Source: Paramoeba atlantica
Taxonomy: Eukaryota > Discosea
Length of the DNA: 64,000 nucleotides
Reading direction: 5' to 3'
Assembly (NCBI GenBank): GCA_977017575.1
Contig: CDRNVI010000140.1
Coordinates: forward strand, 186,001-250,000
Shown: one piece after another, positions 44,934-54,375 of the stretch
Layout: every line of letters begins with the position of its first letter
Position numbering within the stretch: position 1 is the stretch's first letter
Position numbers and translations under genes: made by a program
Notes under the pieces: generated by a model
What the model was told of the DNA's origin: nothing
Database searches by the model: none
What the model saw: the letters and a program-made list of their open reading frames with translations, nothing else

Positions 44934-45872
44934 CCTCTCTTTCAGAGAAAGAAAATGCAAAGACGATTCCTCTTTTGATGATGGGATTCGACAAAAAAGA
45001 AAAGAGGAAAACCTGAAAAAGAAAAGGATTACAACTATTTTTAGAACAAAGAAAAACACCAAAAAACATCATAAAATAAAAAATCATTTTTAAAAAAGGA
45101 AGATGAGAGAGAGAAGGCCTTCGAAAGAACCGAGGAAAAATGACCAAAAACTATTTGGAAATTACCATGACAAGAAAAAGGATTCTTCCTGAAAAGGCCG
45201 GTGACAAAAGGTTCTAAATTTTGCTTCGTGTTCAAGAGAGGAGCTGGTTCTGAGGAAAAGCGAAACGAACAAGGTTGGAGAAGAAGGGTTGCGTTTTGGA
45301 CCCGATTGTTGTGTGCCTTTTATTTTTCCCCCTATCTTCTTTCCTGGTGGGAAATCAGGATGGCCTGGTTTGTTGTGTTGAACCAATTCTGTTCTCTCCC
45401 ATATTGCAATACTCCAGTCGGTTTGTCCAAACAAAATGACTGGAAGATTGCAAACGCCTCACATATACAGCCATAAAACTGATTGTGAGGTTTTTCGAAC
45501 CTCTTGAATCTTGCCTAACAAGACTCAACCAATGCTCAAGAATAACTTGACCAAACTTTCCAAGACAAATCTTACTTTTCGAGCATGAACAGAACAAGAG
45601 ATGATTAAATCAGAAAACTGCTTAATGTTCAGGGGCAAAGGCTTTGATTCGAGCTCGCAATGCTGAATTTATCTTTTTCTGTTTCCCAGAAGTTTTTTTC
45701 CCTCCCCAAGAACCAAACCACAAAAACAAGAAACCAAACGCAAAACAAAAAAGAAGAATGATGCTAAAAAATGCTAAAAAAAATGCTAAAAATTTTGGTG
45801 CTGAAAAGGAAAATTTCATTTTTTGCAAGGAAAGAAAACATTTTCAGTTTTGTTTTTTCTGTTTCCAATGCC
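44934..45872. other. Intergenic with shared upstream element
   Basis: No confident gene. A plus-strand reading of ~91 residues (45201-45476) is open but unlike any family I know. At 45765-45825 lies a triplicated ATGCTAAAAA element followed by GTGCTGAAAAGGAAAATTTC, also found at 43490-43530 upstream of the SDR gene; it is a candidate promoter module. Confidence 0.5.
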
Positions 45873-46955
45873 ATGCAAACAACTTTCCTCTTTGTGTTGG
45901 CAGTTCTCCTCGCTGTATTTTTTGAGTTTTCGACATCTCCTTGTCTGAGACGGCCTCCTCTGGGTGATGCCTCCGAGCTCTCTCTTATTCACGTTGGCAA
46001 AACTGGTGGGGCCACGTTACTGAAGGCTCTTCACGGGATATTCGAGATTAAGAAAGACTTTCATCTTTGTCGGCCATCTCTCGAAGATGTGAAAGATCGA
46101 CCTGTGATGGTAACAATCCGAGAACCAATTGCTCGAACTCTATCAATTTGGAGATGGGGAAAATTCAAGTGTTCAAATCGCACAGATTGCTTTGGTTCTC
46201 CTCACGAACTCTTTGAGTGTTTCCCCTTTCTTAATGACTATTTGGAAGCCAGAGGAAATTTGTCAAACAACAACAGAGCGAGTTTAAGCGATTCTTGCCT
46301 CCGGTTTGCAGATTCTCCTGAAGTACCATCAACCCATTGGCAATTCGATCATCGTTGGCACCTTGAAAAGTTCGATGAAGACTTTCTCAAAGAAGTTTTT
46401 CCTGTTCGTCAGTCCAACTTGGTAGATGATTTTGTTTCGTTTTGTTTGTATTTCAACTTCGAAAGAGAGAAGTGCTTCAACACGAAAAAGAGGCTGACTG
46501 TCATCCACACAAATACAAAGTCTCACACAGAACCAAAGGATTACTATCTTTCGAGTGAAGCAAGAGAGTTCTTGGAGTCTGAGTTGAAAGAAGAAATTGA
46601 AATGTACAATCATCTTGTAAATATCACAAACGGAAAAATTGAAACAGTTCTTCCTCAACTCAAAGATTTTGAAGAAATGATCAGTCATGGGAAAATAGCA
46701 AAACTCTTCAGAGAAGGAACGAGAGAAGAGAGACGGAATAAGAGAAGAGAGGAAAAAAGAAGAGAGAAAATCCGAATGCAAATGCAAAAAGAGAGGGAAG
46801 AGAGACAAGAAGAAAGAAGAAGAAAAGTGGAAGAGGAAAGATTGAAGAGAGAGATTGAAAGAGAGAGAAAAGAGAAAGAGAGAATGAGAAAGAAATTTTA
46901 CATCCTTCTTTTTGTCTTCTTGGTTTTTGTTACACTGACTTTCTGTTTGTGGTAA
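45873..46955 (+). CDS. Sulfotransferase-like protein, tail-anchored
   Basis: Single exon, 360 aa. The signal peptide is MQTTFLFVLAVLLAVFFEF. The 5'-PSB loop LIHVGKTGGATL and the 3'-PB region TIREPIARTLSIWRWGKFKC are followed by HWQFDHRWHLEKFDEDF and VFPVRQSNLVDDF. After the enzyme domain comes a ~65-residue Arg/Glu-rich helix and a C-terminal hydrophobic segment FYILLFVFLVFVTLTF ending CLW. The predicted topology is a lumenal enzyme held by a C-terminal membrane anchor on a charged stalk. The start at 45873 is chosen because the signal peptide begins there. Confidence 0.82.
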   Translation: MQTTFLFVLAVLLAVFFEFSTSPCLRRPPLGDASELSLIHVGKTGGATLLKALHGIFEIKKDFHLCRPSLEDVKDRPVMVTIREPIARTLSIWRWGKFKCSNRTDCFGSPHELFECFPFLNDYLEARGNLSNNNRASLSDSCLRFADSPEVPSTHWQFDHRWHLEKFDEDFLKEVFPVRQSNLVDDFVSFCLYFNFEREKCFNTKKRLTVIHTNTKSHTEPKDYYLSSEAREFLESELKEEIEMYNHLVNITNGKIETVLPQLKDFEEMISHGKIAKLFREGTREERRNKRREEKRREKIRMQMQKEREERQEERRRKVEEERLKREIERERKEKERMRKKFYILLFVFLVFVTLTFCLW

Positions 46956-47565
46956 CTCCTTTCCAGAATTGAAAGAGAACTTTTCTAAAGTTCTCCTGAC
47001 AAAACAAAACTCTCTTCGAAATGTGTTCTTTTTTTTTAACTTAAAACAAATCCAACACTTTCAATTCAATCCCCCTTCTGATGAGTCATTATTCAACCTC
47101 CATTATTGAAGGAAACAACAATTTTTGAATTTTCAAATTTTTAGCGCCTTTTTTTTAGCGGTGGGACCTTTTCCTTTTTGGATTTCCTCCTTGCCCAGCT
47201 TTTTGAGTTGGAAGTTTCTCATCGCGGTTTTTTTCGAGTCTTTTCTTGGATCTCTCCTTTTGCTTCAGTCCTCTCTTCTCAGTCTTCCTAGATCCTCAAC
47301 TTTCTTCCTCACTTTTTTCTTCACCCAATTTTCTCATTCCTCTGCGATCTGTTCCTTCTTCCTTCCTCGCTATCCATTCGCCCTCTTCCTCAAACGCTAT
47401 CCATTCGCCCTCTTCCTCAAACGCTATCCATTCGCGCTCTTCCTCGCCTTTGCCAAACAATTCAAATTTTTAGCGTCTTTTATTTAGAGGCACTCGAAAA
47501 TTCCAAACTTTTTCCTTTCAATTCGGAACCCTCCCACTTATTTTTCTTCCACTGTTTGCTCTCTC
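46956..47565. other. Intergenic, upstream of second tandem copy
   Basis: Contains TTTTTAGCGCC and TTTTTTTAGCGG elements (about 47138-47162) and TTTTTAGCGTC (about 47466), related to the GCTAAAAA element before other genes, plus a 27-bp tandem repeat at 47368-47448. A plus-strand reading crosses the repeat but is phenylalanine-rich and not convincing. Confidence 0.5.
47368..47448. repeat. 27-bp tandem repeat, three units
   Basis: Three consecutive units beginning CGCTATCCATTCGCCCTCTT; units 1 and 2 are identical, unit 3 differs at a few positions. If translated in one frame each unit gives nine residues (RYPFALFLK). Confidence 0.9.
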
Positions 47566-48792
47566 ATGCAAAGTGTTGTAGGATTTGGAATAATCCTCGC
47601 TGTATTTTTCGATTTTTCTTGCGCATCTCCTTGTCTGAGACGGCCTCCTCGCAATGATACATCGGAGTTCTCTCTTATTCACGTTGGCAAAACTGGTGGG
47701 ACCACACTGATGGCTGTTCTTCCCAAGAAATTCGACATTCAAAGCGATTTCCACCTTTGCCAACCATCTCTCGAAGATGTGAAAGATCGACCTGTGATGG
47801 TAACAATCCGAGAACCAATTGCTCGAACTCTGTCAATTTGGAGATGGGGAAAATTCAAGTGTTCAAATCGCCCAGCTTGCTTTGGTGCTCCTCGAGAACT
47901 CTTTGAGTGTTTCCCCTTTCTTAATGACTATTTGGAAGCCAGAGGAAATTTGTCAAACAACAACAGAACGGGTTTAAGTGATTCTTGCCTCCAGTTTGCA
48001 GATTCTCCTGAAGTACCATCGCTCCATTGGAAATTCGATCATCGTTGGCACCTTGAAAAGTTCGATGAAGACTTTCTCAAAGAAGTTTTTCCTGTTCGTC
48101 AATCCAACTTGGTGGAGGATTTTGTTGCGTTTTGTTTGTATTTCAACTTCGAAAGAGAGAAGTGTTTCAACATGCAAGAGAAGCTGAGTTTGACACACAC
48201 AAATACAAAGTATCACACAGAACTAAAGGATTACTATCTTTCGAGTGAAGCAAGAGAGTTCTTGGAGTCTGAGTTGAAAGAGGAAATTGAAATGTACAAT
48301 CATCTTGCAAATATCACAAATGACAAAGTTCAAACGGTTTTTCAACGAGAAAAGAAAAGGAGAGATGAGACGGAGAGAAGAAAAGAAATCGAAAGGGAAA
48401 GACACAAAAAAACCATGAAAGAAAAGAAAAAAATTGAGATAAAAAAGAAAGAAGAGGACAAAAAGAGAAAAATGAATGAGAAAAAAGGAAAGGGGAAAAT
48501 AGAAGAGAGGAGAAAAGAAGAAGAGAAAAATAGAAACGAAGAGAAAGAAAAGTTGATAAAGGAAGAGAAAAACATGGAAAAAAAAGATGAAAAGAGAAAA
48601 GAGATTGAGGAAGAAGAGAAAAAAAGAATTGAAGAGAAAAAAATGTTGTTCAAGGAAGAGGAAAAGAGGAAAAAGAGAATTGAAGAAGAGAAGAAAAAGA
48701 TAAAAGAAAGAATCAAGAAAGAAGAGCAAGAGAGAAAAGAGAAGGAAGAGAGAGACAAGGAACAAGAAGAAGAATCAAAGAAGAAAGAGTAA
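47566..48792 (+). CDS. Sulfotransferase-like protein with premature stop before anchor
   Basis: Single exon, 408 aa, tandem paralogue of the 45873 gene (~85-90% identical by eye over the enzyme domain): signal peptide MQSVVGFGIILAVFFDF, LIHVGKTGGTTL, TIREPIARTLSIW. The C-terminal charged helix is expanded to ~135 residues of Lys/Glu repeats and ends SKKKE at a TAA (48790-48792). The same frame stays open after this stop for 36 codons and encodes GFLFFFVFVICLNLSFCLW, the counterpart of the sibling's membrane anchor, before a second stop near 48906. As it stands the protein would be secreted or soluble; stop readthrough would restore the anchor. Confidence 0.82.
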   Translation: MQSVVGFGIILAVFFDFSCASPCLRRPPRNDTSEFSLIHVGKTGGTTLMAVLPKKFDIQSDFHLCQPSLEDVKDRPVMVTIREPIARTLSIWRWGKFKCSNRPACFGAPRELFECFPFLNDYLEARGNLSNNNRTGLSDSCLQFADSPEVPSLHWKFDHRWHLEKFDEDFLKEVFPVRQSNLVEDFVAFCLYFNFEREKCFNMQEKLSLTHTNTKYHTELKDYYLSSEAREFLESELKEEIEMYNHLANITNDKVQTVFQREKKRRDETERRKEIERERHKKTMKEKKKIEIKKKEEDKKRKMNEKKGKGKIEERRKEEEKNRNEEKEKLIKEEKNMEKKDEKRKEIEEEEKKRIEEKKMLFKEEEKRKKRIEEEKKKIKERIKKEEQERKEKEERDKEQEEESKKKE

Positions 48793-49072
48793 GAATGCAA
48801 GAAAAAGAAAAAAAAGATGGAGAGAAGAATTGAGAGAGCGGGATTTCTTTTCTTTTTTGTATTCGTCATTTGTTTAAATCTGTCTTTTTGTTTGTGGCGA
48901 AAATAAGGATCTGAAAAACTTTCCAAAAATAATAACTTAATGAGTCATCCCCAAAAATTAACTTTCTTCCTCTCTCTCTCTCTCTCTCCTTTGTAATATC
49001 CTTGCCCACCAACAAACAACTCCCTTTTTGATTTTGTTCTTTGGATTTTCATTCTTCTTCCTCTTTCAATTT

Positions 49073-49951
49073 TCATCTTTTGGCAGGTTTAACATTTACA
49101 ACATCATCTCTTTTCATAATTGCCTTGTGTCCACTTGAAGCAAAACTAACTGCTGGATACAATGGTTGTGAAATATCTTCTTTTGTTAATTTAAACGCAA
49201 CTCCTCGATCAACTCCATTATCACAAAACCGAATTTCTCTGAGTTGTTGTTGGAACAAAATTCAGAAAATGAAACTTGAAAAACAAAAACTAAATTCCAA
49301 ACCTTTCATTTGCAGAATATTCCATTTGCACAATGAAGAAATTTTTCTCGTTTGAAACTTCAAAAAAGATGTCAACACAAATAACCCCCCACAGTTTCAG
49401 AACAAAAACAAGAAAGTTTAAAAACAAAAAACAAGAAAGAAAACCTTCTTCCCAGATAGGACTGTAGGGAACCAACTTTTTGGAATGGTTCAATTTTCCT
49501 TCCACACTCCAACCCCATGATTTTTTTGTTGATCCTAAAAGGACAGGATAGCCGTTCCCTTTCCTTTTCATTTGAGAAAAGAGAGGGATAAGAGAAATTA
49601 GAAAAATGAAAAAGAGAACCGTGGAGAGGTTGATCAGAAATGCCAATTAGATAAGCTCTTCGAAAAATTGGTTGGCCATTAATGCGAACCCCAAATTCAA
49701 TTCGGAAATTTGAGGAAAAATCAAGTGGTTCTTCCCCAATTGCAACTTTTGTATCAGACTTTCAACATTTGAAAGAAAAAAATTAGAGAGAGAAAAGGAG
49801 GAGAGAAAAATTGCGCTAAAACCTTCTGAAAGTGAATCACTTTTTGTTCATGAGAGAAAGAAAAGAAGTTTTCAAATGGTTGCCAACGAAGACAACATGA
49901 AGAATCAATTGTTCTCTTGACAGAATTGTCCCACGTTACTTCATCAGCCAT
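49073..49951 (-). CDS. SPRY-domain protein ending in a KPAK tail
   Basis: Proposed exons: 49823-49951, 49620-49758, 49445-49558, a segment ending at 49303, and 49073-49238. The product starts MADEVTWDNSVKRTIDSS. SPRY landmarks: INGQPIFRRAYLIGISD, KSWGWSVEG, SNEKNFFIVQMEYS, then NGVDRGVAFK and LYPAVSFASSGHKA. It ends DDVVNVKPAKR, the same tail as the LRR and ~145-aa proteins. SPRY domains are beta-sandwich protein-binding modules common in ubiquitin-ligase adaptors and innate-immune proteins (established). The intron expected after PIWEEG has a donor but no AG before GVICVD; either the intervening hydrophobic stretch is translated, a non-AG acceptor is used, or the gene is damaged. Exon 1 plus the adjacent tRNA-Tyr is duplicated at 5269-5536. 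Confidence 0.75.
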
Positions 49952-50006
49952 CAACAAAACAAAAAAACAGAAAAAACAAAAAACAGAAAAAAGGTGAAAA
50001 AAAAAG

Positions 50007-50091
50007 TCCGGTCAACCGGAATCGAACCAGTGACCTAGAGATGTCTACAACTTGCTACAGTCTCCCGCTCTACCAGCTGAGCTATGACCGG
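50007..50091 (-). tRNA. tRNA-Tyr (GTA), 12-nt intron, second copy
   Basis: Identical to the gene at 5452-5536, including the intron and discriminator. It lies just upstream (transcript sense) of the SPRY gene in the same orientation, as does the other copy relative to the orphan SPRY exon. Confidence 0.96.
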
Positions 50092-50176
50092 ATACTTGAA
50101 AAAATGACAAAAACGAATGTTGAAAAAGAATGATTTGGTGTATTTGAGTTTTGTTTGTTTTCTGTTTTTCTCTTTG

Positions 50177-51086
50177 ATGGGTGTTGGCCAATCGCGATCA
50201 AAAGAGGAAGAATGGGTGAATGGACTCTGCAAAATCGTGGTGGTGGGTTCCTTGAATGTGGGTTCTCGATTTTCTTTGAAGAAATTTCTCTTTTTTCGTA
50301 TTTTTTGACTGAAAACCAGGAAAGACAAGTCTCGTCTTCCGAGAAAAGGAGGGCTCGTGGACTGATGAACCGCCCTTTCTCTCCTCTGGTAAGAAGTGAA
50401 CCACCAAAGAGAAAAACAAGAAACAAATTCTCAAACTGAGTTCTTTATTTTCTAGAACTCTACGAAAACAAAGAGAAAGAATATTCAATTCAAGATACAG
50501 AAGGTGGTGGTGAAAGCCCTTTGGCCCGGTATTTTTCTTTGTTTCTTTTTACCTTTCCTTGTTCTTTCTTTTAAATTCGAACACTAGATTTCGAATTTTA
50601 AATTACCCCAACACAAATTGTTTTTTACTTTGCTTTTCTGTGGATTCTTCTCCGTCTTTAGACGCCATTATCTCAAAATGGTATCCTGAGGTTCTTTTTT
50701 TGAACACCAATTTTGATTTTCAAAAAGTCTGTGCACCGAGCAAAACTCTCTTTAAAGGTGAAAAAGTATGGACCACAGAACCCAAAAGCGAGAAAAATCG
50801 TTGTTGGACTAAAAAGTGACCTCCGAAAAGACAAGAGACACATCGAGGATCTTGGTTTTTTGAGAAGAAAAGAAAGAAGATCAAACAAATTCCAAACTAA
50901 TTCTTTGTCTATGTTTTTTTAGAAAAAAGAGGAGAGCGCCTTATCACACTTGAAGAAGGACAGAAAGTTGCCGATAGACTTTCTGTCCCTTACATGGAAT
51001 GCTCTGCTTTAACTGGGGAAGGAGTAGCAAATATATTTTTTGCTGCAAAAAATCAGCTTTTTGGTCCAAAACATGCTTCTTCTTAA
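50177..51086 (+). CDS. Rho-like small GTPase, possibly myristoylated
   Basis: Six exons: 50177-50261, 50320-50388, 50456-50528, 50588-50690, 50758-50854, 50923-51086; 196 aa. G1 is GSLNVGKTS, G3 is DTEGGGE (usually DTAGQE), the Rho-type NTNCFLLCFSVDS and ISKWYPE follow, G4 is LKSD (usually TKxD or NKxD) and G5 is ECSAL. There is no obvious Rho insert. The C-terminus ends FGPKHASS with no CAAX cysteine. The N-terminus MGVGQSRSK has Gly2 and Ser6, fitting N-myristoylation. A membrane-targeted GTPase using myristate rather than a prenyl group is inferred. The Ala-to-Glu and Gln-to-Gly changes in switch II may impair hydrolysis and keep it GTP-bound. Confidence 0.83.
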
Positions 51087-51323
51087 ATTATGACAAAAAA
51101 ATCAGACAAAATAGAGATAGAGAAAACAAAATAATTTTATTCTCAATTTCGAAATTTGGTCTCCCAAACAACCCAAAACTCCAAATGAGAATAAAAAAAG
51201 ACATTAATTTACAAAAGGCAAGCCTCTCTCTCTTCTAGTTGGACTGGACTTGCATTTTCGCACCAAGATTGACAAGATCGGATCAATCTTGAAAAGATGA
51301 CCCCGTTGCCAAAAAATAAGAAA

Positions 51324-52340
51324 TCACCAAGGACTCAAAAATGGTTTTGTCACTTTTGAGGACAGTTTGTTGCCACACTCCCATTCCTTCTTGAATACCC
51401 AAGCTAAAAATAAATGAGAATGAAAAAAAAAGAACCTTGCCAATTGTGTGAAGAGAAGATATTAGCTCGCGCCTTGTCAATGACTTTTATCCTTGTTTCA
51501 GAACAATTGTCATCTTGAACTCCGAGAATTCGATTCAAAAAACAGTTCAGGACAGAAAAGAAAGGACTTACATTGAAGAATTACCTTTTCAACCTTTTTC
51601 CTCGAAACTCGAAACTCTTTGGGTCGCGAAAACGAAAGATAACAGAGAGAAAGAACAAAAATCTGAGGGAAATGGGAGAGACCTCAGGAGAAGAATCAAA
51701 AGGAACCTATTATTCAATCTGGAGGAAAAAAGAAAAAGCAAACATGATAAAACTGAAATTGAATGAAAGTCGAGAGAAAAGACGGATCCAGGAAAACAGG
51801 AAAAGGAAACGTTGACTTGAAAAATGGAAAATCAAAGGGGAACAAAGCTTCTCTTTTTGGGAAGACAAACACAGAAAAACAGGAAAAGAAACGAAAACAC
51901 CTCAAAAAAACCAAAATAAAACCTTGCCGATTGTGTGAAGAGAAGATATTGGCGCCTTGTCAACGACTTTTATCCTTGTTTCAGAACAATCGTCATCTTG
52001 AACTCCGAATTCAAAAAAACAGTTCAGGACAGAAAAAAGAGGACTTACATTGAAGAATTACCTTTTCAACCTTTTTCCTTGAGACTCGAAACTCTTTGGG
52101 TCGCAAAAACGAAAGATAACAGAGAGAAAGAACAAAAATCTGAGGAAAATGGGATTATTATTCAATCCGGGGGAAAAAAAAAAGAAAAAGCAAACATGAT
52201 GAAGGTCGAGAGAAAAGATGGAACCAGGAAAACAGGAAAAGGAAACGTCGACTTGAAAAATGGAAAATCAAAGGGGAACAAAGCTTCTCTTTTTGGGAAA
52301 ACAAACACAGAAAAACAGAAAAAGAAACGGAAACATCAAG
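51324..52340 (-). CDS. Unrecognised gene with duplicated exon pair
   Basis: Three consistent 3' exons: 51594-51662 (hydrophobic start then ATQRVSSFEEK), 51436-51519 (QDDNCSETRIKVIDKARANI) and 51324-51403 (AWVFKKEWECGNKLSSK, stop). The same exon pair and its flanking intron/upstream DNA recur about 480 bp upstream in transcript sense (about 51920-52340), with ATQRVSSLKEK and QDDDCSETRIKVVDKAP. That second copy lacks four bases, which shifts the frame. Whether this is one gene with internal exon duplication or two tandem genes, one dead, cannot be decided. The 5' end is unresolved and no family is recognised. Confidence 0.4.
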
Positions 52341-52641
52341 ATAAAAAACCTTGGGTTCAAAAGTCTAAAAATCAGATTTAGAAAATGGTGAAAAAAAAAA
52401 GAAAATAGCTGAAAATTCAAAAAAGACCTGCTACCCAAAAATTTCCTTTTTCTTTTCTCCTCTCTCGCGTTTGGTTTGCGTTGTTGTTGTTGTTGGGTTT
52501 CGTTTTGTCAAAGAAAATAATTTGATTTTATTTTTCGAGAACAAAAAAGTAAAAAAAAAACTCGATTAGCAATATGTTCCCTCCTCCTCCCCTCCTCCTC
52601 CTCCTCATTCTACTCAACCTCGACTCAAAAAAAATAATAAT

Positions 52642-54375
52642 TTAGGCGTACAGAGCGAATTCAGTGATGTTCAAAAGATTCTCACCAATAACTCCAGGAG
52701 TATCGGGATCGAGGTCCATATACAAATCGACAAAGTTTGTATTTGGAGCGTTGATGCATACAGACATGATGACATACGCACAAAAAGCAGAACACGGGAT
52801 GGAGAAAATCCATCCCAGACAAATGTAGGCGAGCATCTTCCAGTTGACAGCCTTCACATTCCCACTACACAGACCAACAGCAACTGTCGCTCCAGTGATA
52901 CAATGGGTGGTACTAACCGGCAACGACACCCCAGTAGCAGTGAGAATAGCAATAATCGATCCCATCTCCGCAGAAAATCCTCTCGAAGGAGAAAGCTTGG
53001 TCATGTTGGATCCTAAGTTGGCCATGATTCTCCAACTCAGAAGAAAAAGGCCAATGACGATCCCACCACCACCATAAGCGAGAATCCAAGTATCAACCTC
53101 GACCTCACCAGAGCTGGTACCGGTGTTCCAAATGGCGTACACAGTTGCCAAAGGAGCAACAGCATTCGCCACATCATTCGCTCCGTGGGCAAAGGAAGCA
53201 GTCGCACAAGAAAACAATTGAAGCCACTTGAAGAGATTCTCAGTTTTGGGATCGTAGTCTTTCACGTGAGAGTGGAGTTCTCTTTGTTCTTCATTTTTTG
53301 CCCCCTCGTAGTCTTGGTTGATCCCGTAGAGCACTGTCTTGTTGAGAAGTGCCATGGTTTTTCCTCCGCAAGTTGATTTTGTAACATCTTCTTCTGAATC
53401 AGTGTTCTCCGCATCATCATCAACAACAACAACCTCATCACCCCCCATCTCGTTCACCTCGTTCATCTCTTTCATCTCTTTTTCTCCCTCTTCTTCCAGT
53501 TTCTTCGCGTCCTTCTTTTCGTAGTATCGAACAATCGGGAGGAAAACAGCAACACTCAAGAAAGCCACGAAAAAAGAGGGTGGAAGAATGATGGCCATTT
53601 GAATACCAGGGTCTTTCTCATCCAAATTCAAACGAGGGCTTCCTTTGTAGACAAAGAAACACATAATCATGATTGTGGTGCAGAAAGCGTAGATGGGAGT
53701 CGCGATGGTGGCTTTTCGATAAGAATTCTGTCGTTCCAAAATACACAAACGAGTGACGGTGAAGATGAGGGCAGCCAAAACACCAGAGATAACTGGGCTC
53801 ATGACAAAGCCAAAGACGATTCGAGCAACACCGCTGTCGAAACCCCAATTAACTCCGTCTGCACCGTATACTGCAATTCCCATTCCAATCACACCACCCA
53901 CGATCGAGTGAGTTGTAGACACAGGCATTTTTATCGCCGTTGCAAAGGTATCCCACGTTCCACTACTCAAACAAGCGACGAACATTCCGAACATCAAGAG
54001 GTCCTGTCTGTTCGCGAAGAGATCCACGTCCACAATGTCTTTTCGAATCGTCGAAGAAACGTTGTTCCCCAAAGCAACCGCACCAAGAAACTCCGTAACA
54101 GAAGCAATCATCACCACACTTCTCATGGATAACAACCCACTTGCGATGGCCGAAGCGAATGAGTTTGCGACGTCGTTCGCACCAATGGCGAAAGCGGAAA
54201 GAAAAGCTGCTATCATGGTGAGAGCAAAAATCCACGTGAGCTGGTCTGCCTGTAAATCACAAAATACCAGGTCTGAGATAATTGGAATTGATTCCACATC
54301 GATAGTCCATGGCGAGGGAGAAGGGAAAAAGACATCTGAACCGCCAAACGGAGAAGGAGAAGGTAATGAGGCCAT
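52642..54375 (-). CDS. PiT-family inorganic phosphate transporter
   Basis: Single-exon 577-aa protein, typical PHO4/PiT (SLC20) length and architecture: N-terminal and C-terminal membrane halves with the duplicated signatures GANDVANSFASAIASG (about residues 65-80) and HGANDVANAVAPLATVY, separated by a hydrophilic cytosolic loop of ~110 residues rich in Glu/Lys/Asp (about residues 295-400). It should symport phosphate with Na+ or H+ across the plasma membrane. It is the largest intronless gene in the window and has higher GC than its neighbours, so recent transfer or retroposition is possible but not shown. Confidence 0.95.
   Translation of the reverse strand: MASLPSPSPFGGSDVFFPSPSPWTIDVESIPIISDLVFCDLQADQLTWIFALTMIAAFLSAFAIGANDVANSFASAIASGLLSMRSVVMIASVTEFLGAVALGNNVSSTIRKDIVDVDLFANRQDLLMFGMFVACLSSGTWDTFATAIKMPVSTTHSIVGGVIGMGIAVYGADGVNWGFDSGVARIVFGFVMSPVISGVLAALIFTVTRLCILERQNSYRKATIATPIYAFCTTIMIMCFFVYKGSPRLNLDEKDPGIQMAIILPPSFFVAFLSVAVFLPIVRYYEKKDAKKLEEEGEKEMKEMNEVNEMGGDEVVVVDDDAENTDSEEDVTKSTCGGKTMALLNKTVLYGINQDYEGAKNEEQRELHSHVKDYDPKTENLFKWLQLFSCATASFAHGANDVANAVAPLATVYAIWNTGTSSGEVEVDTWILAYGGGGIVIGLFLLSWRIMANLGSNMTKLSPSRGFSAEMGSIIAILTATGVSLPVSTTHCITGATVAVGLCSGNVKAVNWKMLAYICLGWIFSIPCSAFCAYVIMSVCINAPNTNFVDLYMDLDPDTPGVIGENLLNITEFALYA

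Noticed and set aside
45162-45597. Short overlapping open frames on both strands
   Set aside because: None has a family motif, and they overlap each other on opposite strands; no basis for choosing one.
47125-47487. Possible gene over the 27-bp repeat
   Set aside because: Phenylalanine/leucine-rich translation of C/T-rich DNA with no recognisable domain and no splice sites; kept only as a repeat.
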